From contig NZ_QBKH01000002.1 in NCBI RefSeq assembly GCF_003054045.1, positions 1 to 64,000 of the forward strand: DNA of 64,000 bases. Reading direction: 5' to 3'. The position numbers and the translations under genes were made by a program. Position 1 is the stretch's first letter. Each line of letters opens with the position of its first letter. This DNA is from Sphingobacterium faecium (GTDB lineage: Bacteria > Bacteroidota > Bacteroidia > Sphingobacteriales > Sphingobacteriaceae). Positions 8,150 to 16,196 of the stretch are shown here, piece by piece. Under the pieces are notes generated by a model. It saw only the letters and a list, made by a program, of their open reading frames with translations, had not been told where the DNA came from and did no database searches.

Positions 8150-9074
8150 TGTTTTGGGTATTATCTTTATTATCTTTATTTTCTTTTTTCTCTCTCGCGG
8201 CTTTTCTTTCTTTTTCTTGCTCTGCGATCGCTTTATTTACTGTTGCCATATAGGCAGTAGCAGCTTTCATTTTCTTTTCAGCATTATCGCGAATGGACTC
8301 GGCCTCTTTCAAATATTTACTATTTGGAAATGCCATTGCCAATGAACGATAATAATCAATAACTTCAGCATATCGATCCGCCTGTTTAAAGGGGGTACTT
8401 TGATTTGCAAAATTATATTGAGACTTTAAGGTAAGATACTCAATTTCTTCCGCATACTTAGTATCAGGATATTCTTTTAACACATTTTGCAAAGCGATTA
8501 CTGCTGCTCTATAGTCGTCGTTTAATCCCATGTCATACAGGAGCTTAGCGTTTGCAAAAGCTTTAAGTTCCAATTTGTCGCGAAGCTTTTGAATTAAATC
8601 ACCAGCTTCTTTTGCTCGTTCTGACTCTGGATACAGGTTAACAAACAGTTGTAATGCATCAATTGCTTTCCTTGTATTCTCTTGATCTAAACTAGATCTA
8701 GGAGAATCGAGGTAATAACAATAAGCAGACATAAAACGACATTCTTCAGCTCTAGGACTATTCGGATAAACATCTGCAAAATCTTTAAAATGATAACGAG
8801 CTGATGTGTAGTCTTTTAGTCTGTAATTTGCGAAGGCTGTGAAATAATATAAATTTTCTGCTTCTGCCTGCCCTCTAAATTTACTCCTCAAATCTTCAAA
8901 CAATATTAAAGCTTTGCTATATTTCTTATTTTCGTATAATTTGACCGCCTCTTCGTATTTTTGAGCGATATTATTGCTTGCTCGCAATTTCTCAAATTTA
9001 CTTTTACAGCTACTGAATGATACCAATAACAAAATTCCGGCACATAAAGCCGCTATACGCCTATTTAAAAACAT
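8133..9074 (-). CDS. bamD: BamD, outer-membrane protein assembly lipoprotein
   Basis: BamD is the essential TPR lipoprotein of the BAM complex, which inserts beta-barrel proteins into the outer membrane. The 313-residue product has a lipoprotein signal with lipidated Cys23 (LLVSFSSC), then five or so TPR-like helical pairs (for example KKYSKALILFEDLRSKFRG and YPESERAKEAGDLIQKLR) to about residue 265. The C-terminal tail is rich in Lys, Glu and Asn. The start is supported by the signal peptide. The stop overlaps rpoZ. An exact promoter box ends 4 nt upstream of the ATG. Confidence 0.9.
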   Translation of the reverse strand: MFLNRRIAALCAGILLLVSFSSCKSKFEKLRASNNIAQKYEEAVKLYENKKYSKALILFEDLRSKFRGQAEAENLYYFTAFANYRLKDYTSARYHFKDFADVYPNSPRAEECRFMSAYCYYLDSPRSSLDQENTRKAIDALQLFVNLYPESERAKEAGDLIQKLRDKLELKAFANAKLLYDMGLNDDYRAAVIALQNVLKEYPDTKYAEEIEYLTLKSQYNFANQSTPFKQADRYAEVIDYYRSLAMAFPNSKYLKEAESIRDNAEKKMKAATAYMATVNKAIAEQEKERKAAREKKENKDNKDNTQNNESKK

Positions 9075-9078
9075 TTTA

Positions 9079-9109
9079 CAAAGATAAGTGAATTTGTAAT
9101 ACTAATCAA
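9079..9109 (-). promoter_or_regulatory. Promoter of bamD-rpoZ-coaBC
   Basis: The minus strand has TTG (9109-9107), a 20-bp spacer and TATCTTTG (9086-9079), an exact TAnnTTTG -7 box. Only four bases (TAAA) separate the box from the ATG at 9074, so the transcript should begin at or just before the start codon. Confidence 0.55.
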
Positions 9110-9217
9110 TTAAATTTTTATGTTGCAATATAGTGCATTAATGAATGCTAAACAACGAAATACTTTCATATTAACTTTTTTTAACCTCTAGCTAAAGCAC
9201 AATTATTATTGTCATTT

Positions 9218-9235
9218 TCATGTTTAAAAACATGA
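9218..9235. repeat. 18-bp inverted repeat in the bamD/nifU divergent region
   Basis: TCATGTTT (9218-9225) and AAACATGA (9228-9235) form a perfect inverted repeat with a 2-bp centre. It lies between divergent genes about 65 bp upstream of the NifU-type gene and has no following T-run, so an operator is more likely than a terminator. Nothing identifies the protein that would bind. Confidence 0.3.
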
Positions 9236-9301
9236 TGAATCCATTTATCATGATCTCATTTTGGTAAATTTTGATTATATTTACATTCAAATTGTTAAAG
9301 T

Positions 9302-9583
9302 ATGACATTAAAAGAAAGAGTTGAGCAAGCATTGGACACGATTAGACCTTATTTGGAAACTGATGGTGGTGATGTTAGTGTGCAAGAAATCACGGCAGAT
9401 AATGTTGTTCGTCTAAAATTATTGGGCGCATGTGCTTCATGCTCGATGAGTATTATGACTTTTAAAGCTGGCCTAGAGCAAGCGATTAAGAAAGCTGTTC
9501 CTGAAATTACAGCGGTAGAGGCTATCAATATTACCGACATGGATGATCCTAATGCGACCTTACCCACGCCTAAAGCCTTATAA
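9302..9583 (+). CDS. NifU C-terminal-domain Fe-S scaffold/carrier protein
   Basis: This small cytoplasmic protein (93 aa) consists of a single NifU C-terminal (Nfu) domain that binds a labile Fe-S cluster at a dimer interface through a CxxC motif, visible as GACASCSMS near residues 43-51. The upstream TDGGDVSVQEI segment is also typical. It carries Fe-S clusters to apoproteins, which fits a genome encoding the cluster-rich NADH dehydrogenase later in this window. It stands alone, divergent from bamD, with a weak TATATTTA -7-like box at 9276-9283. Confidence 0.88.
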   Translation: MTLKERVEQALDTIRPYLETDGGDVSVQEITADNVVRLKLLGACASCSMSIMTFKAGLEQAIKKAVPEITAVEAINITDMDDPNATLPTPKAL

Positions 9584-9645
9584 TTGACGGCTTTAATTAA
9601 CACAATTTAACAACAGTATTCCTGTTTAAATCTTAGATTTGTGCT

Positions 9646-10293
9646 ATGAAATTCAACTATCACTTTATTCTTGTTACATTTTTTATTTTTCTGGGGTATT
9701 CTTCTTATTCCCAAGAACGTAAAATATTGCAGTTTAGTGGTATTGTGCAAACCGTGAGTTCGGGCCTTCCTGTAGGGTATACGACAATTACGAATGAAAG
9801 CTTTCGGAATGAAACCTATATGGCAAATAATGAAGGCTTTTTCTCATTTGTAGCGCATGTAGGTGATACGATCCGCTTTACTTCGGTTGGTTATGAAACA
9901 TACAAGTATGTTATTCCTAATGTCGAAGGGGATCGATTATCTAGTGCTATCATCATGACCAATCTCATTATTGAGTTACCAATGGTTACGCCGTATCCTT
10001 GGGCGAGTATAGAAGAATTCAATATTGCATTTATGAATTTAGAGGTTAATTCAGATAACGTCATTCGTGCAAAACGAAATATGTCTAAAGAATCAATTGA
10101 TGCCATGGCGGCTGTAATGCCGAGAACTGCTGATGAAATGCACAGCTATAATGTGAATGAAAATCACCGTGGAATGAAAAATAAAGTCATCAATCAACGA
10201 TACGCAAATCCATTATTAAATCCTTTCGCATGGGGGAGCCTAATCCAACAGATCTCCAAAGGGAAAAAAGGAAGTAAAAGTTCTAATTTCTAA
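9646..10293 (+). CDS. Exported protein with carboxypeptidase-regulatory-like domain
   Basis: The 215-residue product has a signal peptide ending near YSSYSQE, then a CarboxypepD_reg-like beta-sandwich (residues about 28-110) with the typical LPVGYTTITNES, NNEGFFSFVAHVGDTIRFTS and GYETYKYVI pattern. These domains are common in Bacteroidota secreted and outer-membrane proteins. The C-terminal half is polar, with no recognised domain and a basic end (KGKKGSKSSNF). The function is unknown. Its stop codon overlaps the stop of the convergent permease gene by 4 bp. Confidence 0.75.
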   Translation: MKFNYHFILVTFFIFLGYSSYSQERKILQFSGIVQTVSSGLPVGYTTITNESFRNETYMANNEGFFSFVAHVGDTIRFTSVGYETYKYVIPNVEGDRLSSAIIMTNLIIELPMVTPYPWASIEEFNIAFMNLEVNSDNVIRAKRNMSKESIDAMAAVMPRTADEMHSYNVNENHRGMKNKVINQRYANPLLNPFAWGSLIQQISKGKKGSKSSNF

Positions 10294-11519
10294 TCCGTAG
10301 CTTCTAATTTATTTAATTCTGATACGCTTATTTTTGATGAAAAATAAGCGATTAGACCTGCAATACTCGTAATGGTAAAAAATACGATAATAAAATCACT
10401 TAAACGTAGTGCAATCGGGTAACTATCGATTAACATATTAGCACCTTCTTCTACTTTTATTATGCCATAATTGATTTGTAAAAAGCAAAAAATATAGCCA
10501 ATTACTAATCCACTTACGCATCCAATTAAAGAAATCATTAATCCTTCATAAAAAAATATTTTCTGAATCATCGAATTGTCTGCACCAATATTCTTTAAAA
10601 TATTCATATCTTCTTTTTTGTCGAGTACGAGCATAGTTAAAGATCCTACAATATTGAATAGTGCGATGATGCTAATTAATGTAAGTATAAAATATACCGC
10701 CCAACGTTCCACACGTACATTTTTATAAAGAGTTGGATTTTGCTCTTCTCTATTTTTTACAACAAAATTATCTCCGAGTTGTGTTTGAAGATTATTTTTA
10801 AATGTTTCCAAGTTTTTTTTGTCTTTCACATAAAATTCAATCGCAGAGATACGATTAAATTCCCCCAATACTTCTTGGGCAAAAGAGATGGGCGTAACGA
10901 CTAAATTGTCAAAATCTTGCTGATTTTTAAATATTCCAGTTGGTTGAATGGATCTAATATTAAATTCGTCGGCAGGATTTGCACTGTTTTTTACTCCTTT
11001 TCGTGGTGAGTATATATCAATTCGACTTAGCCCTGTATGTATTGAAACACCTAAGTTAGCTTGTACTCCTGCTCCTATTACAGCATAGGGAATGCTATCT
11101 TGCATCAAGTTATAATCTCCATTACTGATTAGGCTATCCTTTGCCTGATGGTCAATCGAATTGCCTTGGATCCCCTTTATCGTGCCGATATATTGTCTAT
11201 TTTCATACTGGAGCAAAACTTTTTCTTGCAGTACTTCTGTATAATTGATTACATTTGAATCTTTTTTTAATGCCTGAATCCCAGGATGATTGGGATCGAA
11301 TAATTTACCTTGTCTTGGTTCTATTTTAATTTCTGGTGCAAATTGACTAGACATGGATAAAATCAAGTTTTCCATGCCATTGAATGACGATAGTAGAATA
11401 ATTAAAGCTGCGCTGCTTACTAAAACACCTACTATACTAATACCTGATATAATATTTATTGCATTGACAGATTTTTTTGAAAATAAATAGCGCTTTGCAA
11501 ATAGATAAGGTAAATTCAT
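10290..11519 (-). CDS. LolC/LolE-like FtsX-family ABC permease
   Basis: This inner-membrane permease (409 aa) has the MacB/FtsX topology: one N-terminal TM (INIISGISIVGVLVSSAALI, about 20-40), a large periplasmic domain, and three C-terminal TMs (about 275-400) with LTMLVLDKKEDMNILKNIGA, the cytoplasmic coupling loop. LolC/E proteins extract lipoproteins from the inner membrane together with the ATPase LolD; no ATPase gene is adjacent, so the partner must be encoded elsewhere. The MBL hydrolase gene ends 5 bp upstream, suggesting cotranscription. Confidence 0.85.
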   Translation of the reverse strand: MNLPYLFAKRYLFSKKSVNAINIISGISIVGVLVSSAALIILLSSFNGMENLILSMSSQFAPEIKIEPRQGKLFDPNHPGIQALKKDSNVINYTEVLQEKVLLQYENRQYIGTIKGIQGNSIDHQAKDSLISNGDYNLMQDSIPYAVIGAGVQANLGVSIHTGLSRIDIYSPRKGVKNSANPADEFNIRSIQPTGIFKNQQDFDNLVVTPISFAQEVLGEFNRISAIEFYVKDKKNLETFKNNLQTQLGDNFVVKNREEQNPTLYKNVRVERWAVYFILTLISIIALFNIVGSLTMLVLDKKEDMNILKNIGADNSMIQKIFFYEGLMISLIGCVSGLVIGYIFCFLQINYGIIKVEEGANMLIDSYPIALRLSDFIIVFFTITSIAGLIAYFSSKISVSELNKLEATD

Positions 11520-11524
11520 TATTA

Positions 11525-12166
11525 TTATGCTCTAATATATGGATTGCTCACTTTCTCCGATCCTACTGTTGTGGTTGGTCCATGTCCTGGGTAAACCGTG
11601 ACTTCATTAGGCAGTGCGTAAATTTTTTCTTTTATATTTTTAAGAAGTAGTTCATGATTACCTCCTGGAAGGTCTGTTCTCCCTATACTGTTTTTAAATA
11701 ATACATCTCCTCCAATTAGAAATTGTTGTTTTTCATGATAGAAACATAAGTGTGCTGGTGAATGACCGGGAGCAAATATCAATTTTAACTCATCATTTCC
11801 GATTTTTATAATTCCTTCTTCGCCAAGAAAAGTATCTCCGATAGGGGAAATTTCGTACCTAAAACCCATTTGTGGCGCATAGTTTTGTACTTCAACTAAA
11901 ACCGACAGTTCTCCCTCATGAAATTGAGGATAGAGGCCATATTGATCAAAAATAAATCTATTACCCAATACGTGGTCAATATGACAGTGGGTATTTAATA
12001 AGATTTGAGGAATTAAATCATGCTGCTCAATGAAGTCTGTTAATAATTTTTCATCCGCAGGACCATACATTCCGGGGTCTATGATGGCACAATTTCGATG
12101 CTCATCATAGAGTACATAAGTATTTTCTTGGTATGGATTAAACGTAAAAGTCTTAATTTGTAACAT
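11525..12166 (-). CDS. MBL-fold metallohydrolase, glyoxalase II-like
   Basis: This cytoplasmic zinc hydrolase has 213 aa. Metal-binding motifs are clear: THCHIDH (HxHxDH, residues about 60-66), the later His in APGHSPAHL, the bridging Asp in GGDVLFKNSIGRTDLPGG, and the final His in YPGHGPTT. This arrangement is that of glyoxalase II and related thioesterases, but the C-terminal substrate domain of GloB is absent, so the substrate is open. It sits between aroE and the permease on the same strand. Confidence 0.88.
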   Translation of the reverse strand: MLQIKTFTFNPYQENTYVLYDEHRNCAIIDPGMYGPADEKLLTDFIEQHDLIPQILLNTHCHIDHVLGNRFIFDQYGLYPQFHEGELSVLVEVQNYAPQMGFRYEISPIGDTFLGEEGIIKIGNDELKLIFAPGHSPAHLCFYHEKQQFLIGGDVLFKNSIGRTDLPGGNHELLLKNIKEKIYALPNEVTVYPGHGPTTTVGSEKVSNPYIRA

Positions 12167-12237
12167 AGTTTTTAAAGTATTTTGATCAAAATAGCATCCT
12201 TAGCGGGCAGATTGGAGATATAATAAGTGCTTAAAAA

Positions 12238-12984
12238 TTATGACATTTCATTCCAAATTTCCCAATTTTTTTCAGCTTGTAGTTCTAACATCTGCAATCC
12301 ATTTTTGATTTTGGCACCGTTATTTTTTCCCTTTTTAAGGAATGCTGTTTCCGCTGGATTATAAACTAAATCATATAGTAAATGCTTATCACCAATATGA
12401 TTATATGGAATATCTGGAGCATCTTCAATATTTGGAAAAGTTCCTACTGGCGAGCAATTGATAATAATGTGGTATTCATTTAATAATTGAGCATTAAGTT
12501 CGCTATAGGTTAGATTTGTGTCTGTTTTCGTCCTGCTCACAAATCGGTAGGAGATATGCAAAGCATTTAACGCATATTCAACAGCTTTGGCGGCACCCCC
12601 ATTCCCTAAAATTAATGCTTTTTTATGATGCTCTTCTAATAAGGGCTTTAAAGACTCCATAAAGCCAAAAACATCGGTATTAAATCCCTTTAAGAAAGGT
12701 CCAGAAGCTTTATGTTTGATTTGTATACAATTTACTGCTTGAATAGCTTCTGCTTCTGGTGATAGTTCTTGAATATATGGAAGCACATTGATTTTATGTG
12801 GAATGGTAACATTCACCCCATAAAAGTCCTGATCTTTAAATATTTTTTCAAATTCCTGGATATCTGCTATGCTATATAAATCATAGTTGACACCTGTAAT
12901 ATGTTCTTTATCAAATTTCTCTAAATAGTATTTTTTAGAGAAGGAGTGTCCTAATGGAAAGCCGATGAGTCCTAACTTCTTCAT
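12238..12984 (-). CDS. aroE: Shikimate dehydrogenase
   Basis: AroE reduces 3-dehydroshikimate to shikimate with NADPH in aromatic amino-acid synthesis. The 248-residue product is slightly shorter than E. coli AroE (272). Substrate-site motifs are GHSFSKKYYLEKF near the N-terminus and NVTIPHKINVLPY with the catalytic Lys (about 67). The catalytic Asp lies in GFNTDVFGF, and the nucleotide fold is marked by LGNGGAAKAVEYAL. Its ATG directly abuts the stop codon of the TPR gene, so translational coupling is likely. Confidence 0.94.
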   Translation of the reverse strand: MKKLGLIGFPLGHSFSKKYYLEKFDKEHITGVNYDLYSIADIQEFEKIFKDQDFYGVNVTIPHKINVLPYIQELSPEAEAIQAVNCIQIKHKASGPFLKGFNTDVFGFMESLKPLLEEHHKKALILGNGGAAKAVEYALNALHISYRFVSRTKTDTNLTYSELNAQLLNEYHIIINCSPVGTFPNIEDAPDIPYNHIGDKHLLYDLVYNPAETAFLKKGKNNGAKIKNGLQMLELQAEKNWEIWNEMS

Positions 12985-14394
12985 TTACTTCGGAGAATAT
13001 TTTTTAATGATTTCTGAAATGATATGATTTCCTTGCAATTGAGGCAGATAATCAAAGAGGATATAATGTTTCTCAGGATCTGTGGCAAGACCTAATTCCA
13101 AGAAGACGATTGCATCATTGTATTTCCCGTTTGCGAATAAATAAGCTACCATTCTAAAATATAACTCTGCAGCCTCTGGATTGTTAGTGATGGCTTCAGA
13201 TACAATCTCAATGGCTTCATCCACTTTATCCTGTTCGAAGAAAATAGAAGAATAATCCAACCAGGCATCTACATCTAAAGGGTTCAATTCAACGACTTTG
13301 GCATACGCTTCTTCAGCTAGATCGATTTGTTTTAATTTATATCTTGCGTCAGCAATGGCAAACCAGTAATCCGGATTTGAATCATCTAACTCTAGTGCTT
13401 TTTTATAAAAGTGTAACGATTCAAAATGACGTTCTTCAAAATCAAGAGTCACACCAATCCCAAACCAGGCATCCGCTAAGTCGCCATCCATTTTAACTGC
13501 TTTTTTATAAAAAATACGAGCCTCTTCCATTTGCTCTAATTTTTCTAAGCATTCTCCAATAGCACAATAAGTATCTGCACTTGGTTTTTCATATTCGAAT
13601 GTTTGTTTATAGACCTCCAATGCTTCTTGATAGCGATCAAGATTGACCAATGCATTTCCTTTGTTAAAATATGCTGATGAAAAATTTTCTTTGATTAAAA
13701 TGGCGTAGTCATACGCATCTATCGCTTCAGGATATTTGGACAATTTGTGGTAAGCATTGCCTAAATTGTACCATGCATAATAAGAATAGGGTTCTGAATC
13801 AATATATTTTTTATAAAATTCGACACTTTCTTCTTGTCGATCTAGAATATCATAACAATAGGCAAGTTCGTACAAAGCTTCTTGATTATCCATATTCAGC
13901 TCTAACGTTTTTTTAAGATAATAAATCGCTTTCTCAAAATCGGCTTCACCTTGATAAACCACGCTAATGTGAAAGTAGATCTCATCTTTATTATCGGATA
14001 AGCTTAAAGCTTGAAATAACTGTTCCTTAGCTTCTTTAAATTGTCCTTTAGCGCCATAGACACCACCTCGAATGAAGAATATATCTCCTTCAGAAGGTTC
14101 TAATAGCTCCGCTTTAGAAAGTGCGTTTAATGCTCTTTCAAATTGTTGAGTGGCAGAATATAATTGTGCTTGTTTTAATAAAAATGTAACATCAAAGGGA
14201 TGCTGATTAATGGCATAATCTGCAACCTGTAATGCTTTAATAGGATCATTTTTTTCAATGTAATAATCAATAATTCCTTCAAATGCTTTAGAGTCAAAGA
14301 AGTATTGATCTTCATTTCTTATCATTTCTTCATAACGATCAACCGAGGTTTTTCTTTCCTCAGGAGATTCAAAATCAAATTCCTCTTCCATCAT
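12985..14394 (-). CDS. TPR-repeat protein
   Basis: This acidic cytoplasmic protein of 469 aa is built almost entirely of tetratricopeptide repeats. At least ten 34-residue units can be followed from about residue 48 to 455, with repeats such as AWYNLGNAYHKLSKYPEAI and YWFAIADARYKLKQIDLA. There is no signal peptide (MMEEEFDFESPEERK). TPR scaffolds mediate protein contacts; the specific role is unknown. It is the first gene of the unit running into aroE. ATGs at 14394 and 14391 are both possible. Confidence 0.85.
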   Translation of the reverse strand: MMEEEFDFESPEERKTSVDRYEEMIRNEDQYFFDSKAFEGIIDYYIEKNDPIKALQVADYAINQHPFDVTFLLKQAQLYSATQQFERALNALSKAELLEPSEGDIFFIRGGVYGAKGQFKEAKEQLFQALSLSDNKDEIYFHISVVYQGEADFEKAIYYLKKTLELNMDNQEALYELAYCYDILDRQEESVEFYKKYIDSEPYSYYAWYNLGNAYHKLSKYPEAIDAYDYAILIKENFSSAYFNKGNALVNLDRYQEALEVYKQTFEYEKPSADTYCAIGECLEKLEQMEEARIFYKKAVKMDGDLADAWFGIGVTLDFEERHFESLHFYKKALELDDSNPDYWFAIADARYKLKQIDLAEEAYAKVVELNPLDVDAWLDYSSIFFEQDKVDEAIEIVSEAITNNPEAAELYFRMVAYLFANGKYNDAIVFLELGLATDPEKHYILFDYLPQLQGNHIISEIIKKYSPK

Positions 14395-14514
14395 CCTTGT
14401 ATAATATATCAGTAACTCAACTTAGTTGAAAGTAGTGATTTTTAATAACTATGTCTAATTAATTTACAAATAAAATTAATTATTACTTAGCAAAGATACG
14501 GATTAAAGTGGGCA

Positions 14515-14547
14515 AAATAAAAAAGCCGATTCTTGCGAATCGGCTTT
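14515..14547 (-). terminator. Intrinsic terminator of ompA-like gene
   Basis: On the minus strand AAAGCCGATTC and GAATCGGCTTT form a perfect 11-bp stem with a 4-nt loop (14547 to 14522), followed by a T-rich run. It lies 24 bp after the stop of the OmpA gene. Confidence 0.9.
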
Positions 14548-14570
14548 CTAAAATTATATATTAGATATAA

Positions 14571-15947
14571 TTATTTTTTGATCTCAACACGACGGTTTTG
14601 AACACGACCTTCTTCAGTTGCATTAGATGCTACTGGGTTAGCCTCACCGTAACCGTTAGCTGTAATTTTAGAAGAAGCAACACCAGCGTTAACTAAGTAT
14701 TGTTTTACTGCGTTAGCACGGTCTTTAGATAAAGAAACATTATATGCTTCAGAACCTTCAGCAGATGCATAACCATCTAAAGTAACAGATGAGTTGTTAT
14801 CACGTACTTCTTTAGCAACTTTGTCTAAAGTAGCGTATGATTGAGTTTTCAATACTGAGCTATCAAATTCGAATTGAATTGGAGCAACATAACCGTTTGA
14901 AGAAGTTACGTTGTTAACAACTGGCTCAGGGAATTTGATTTGACGACCAGATCCATCAACTACTGCACCTGCAGGAGAGTTAGGCTCTTTATCGAATTTA
15001 TCAGAAACACCGTCACCATCAGAGTCAGTATTTAATGCATTAACAGTACCTTCTAAAGTAGATACGCGTTGTTTTAAAGCTTCAACTTCGTTACGTAATG
15101 AAGGATCTTTCAATTCATCATACATAGTAGCAACTGGGTTAGCAAAAGTCAAGTTTTGTTTGTCTCTTGAACCTAAAGTGAATTCTAAACCACCGTATAC
15201 GTTAGAGAATTTACCTTTAACATCAGAACGACCTGGACCGAATAACATGTTGTCATCAGTAAAGTTCATTGTGTAACCTAAGTTTAATGCAACAACTTCA
15301 GATAATTTGAATTTCGCACCAACTCCTACTGGAACGTAAGCCGCTAATTTAAAGTCTCTGTCGCCAGTTTTTTCACGGTCTCCGAAGATTTCTTCACCCC
15401 AATTACCTTTGTTAGAGAATGAAGCACCTGTGAAATCATTGTTTGCATATTGAACAGGGTTACTTGCGATAACACCTAAACCAACTTTAGCATAGAAATT
15501 AACAGAGTTTTCTCTTCTCAAGAAATCGATAGTACCTAATTGGAATACACCATTTAAGCTAGCTGCCCAATTTACTTCTGTTTCTGCAGATTTTGCACCA
15601 GCAGCTATCCATTTTCTACTTTCAACAGCATCGTTCTTATTGAAAGTTTTGATTTTACCACGGTTACCTTCTAATTCTAAACCGAATAAGTGAGAGAATT
15701 GTTTACGAACTGTTAATCCGTAGTACTCACCAACTTTATTTTGGAAGTAACCAACTTTTTGACCGAAGTTATTAGATCCACCGACCAAAGCGTTAGGTGT
15801 TGTGATACCACCTTGAACACCGATTGACCAAGTTCTGTATTGTGATCTTCCACCAAATACAGTTTGAGCTTGTGCTACATCAGCAAAGCCTAAAGCGGCA
15901 ACTAAGGAAGCAGCAACAGCTGTTTTTTTAATTGTAGAATAGTTCAT
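14571..15947 (-). CDS. OmpA-family outer-membrane protein
   Basis: This abundant-type outer-membrane protein of 458 aa has a signal peptide (ending ADVAQA), an N-terminal beta-barrel of about residues 30-265, a heptad-rich stretch (NEVEALKQRVSTLEGTVNAL), a calcium-binding thrombospondin-3-like linker (DSDGDGVSDKFDKEPNSPAG), and a C-terminal OmpA/MotB peptidoglycan-binding domain with YASAEGSEAYN and LSKDRANAVKQYLV. It tethers the outer membrane to peptidoglycan. Regular TTCTAA-type codon use and a strong terminator suggest high expression. It is a monocistronic unit. Confidence 0.93.
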   Translation of the reverse strand: MNYSTIKKTAVAASLVAALGFADVAQAQTVFGGRSQYRTWSIGVQGGITTPNALVGGSNNFGQKVGYFQNKVGEYYGLTVRKQFSHLFGLELEGNRGKIKTFNKNDAVESRKWIAAGAKSAETEVNWAASLNGVFQLGTIDFLRRENSVNFYAKVGLGVIASNPVQYANNDFTGASFSNKGNWGEEIFGDREKTGDRDFKLAAYVPVGVGAKFKLSEVVALNLGYTMNFTDDNMLFGPGRSDVKGKFSNVYGGLEFTLGSRDKQNLTFANPVATMYDELKDPSLRNEVEALKQRVSTLEGTVNALNTDSDGDGVSDKFDKEPNSPAGAVVDGSGRQIKFPEPVVNNVTSSNGYVAPIQFEFDSSVLKTQSYATLDKVAKEVRDNNSSVTLDGYASAEGSEAYNVSLSKDRANAVKQYLVNAGVASSKITANGYGEANPVASNATEEGRVQNRRVEIKK

Positions 15948-16016
15948 ACTCTTGTTTTTAAGGTTATTATTAAATTTTAATTGTTCTAATTTGTATGTGA
16001 TCTTTTAAAATGGAAT

Positions 16017-16043
16017 CACGGTTTGGAATAATCAAACACCGTG
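16017..16043 (-). promoter_or_regulatory. Hairpin in ompA leader region
   Basis: CACGGTTTG (16017-16025) can pair with CAAACACCGTG (16033-16043) with a two-base bulge. It lies about 70 bp upstream of the OmpA start and next to a TAATTTCG -7-like box just beyond it on the minus strand (about 16044-16051), so it could form the 5' end of the mRNA and stabilise it. The function is inferred. Confidence 0.3.
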
Positions 16044-16083
16044 CCGAAATTAAAAAAGCATCAATTGTTTTAATTCTAACTAT

Positions 16084-16103
16084 AAGAAAAACGTGTTTTT
16101 CTT
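16084..16103. repeat. 20-bp palindrome upstream of OmpA gene
   Basis: AAGAAAAAC (16084-16092) and GTTTTTCTT (16095-16103) are exact inverted repeats with a 2-bp centre. The site is upstream of the OmpA promoter region and downstream of the pit gene. It may be an operator or part of the pit 3' region. Confidence 0.3.
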
Positions 16104-16120
16104 GGTTTTATTGCAAAGCA

Positions 16121-16163
16121 GTAAAACAAAAATCCGGACGAATGTACCAAATTTTTGTTTTAC
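16121..16163 (-). terminator. Hairpin downstream of the phosphate transporter gene
   Basis: GTAAAACAAAAAT (16121-16133) and ATTTTTGTTTTAC (16151-16163) form a perfect 13-bp stem with a 17-nt loop, 33 bp after the pit stop codon. The T-rich right arm on the minus strand fits transcription termination, although no separate T-run follows. Confidence 0.5.
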
Positions 16164-16196
16164 TTTATATTTTTTTTTGGAAAATAGTGTAAATTA

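Noticed and set aside
16010-16192. 60-codon frame between pit and the OmpA gene
   Set aside because: It covers regulatory inverted repeats and the OmpA leader on the other strand; basic, low-complexity, no family match.
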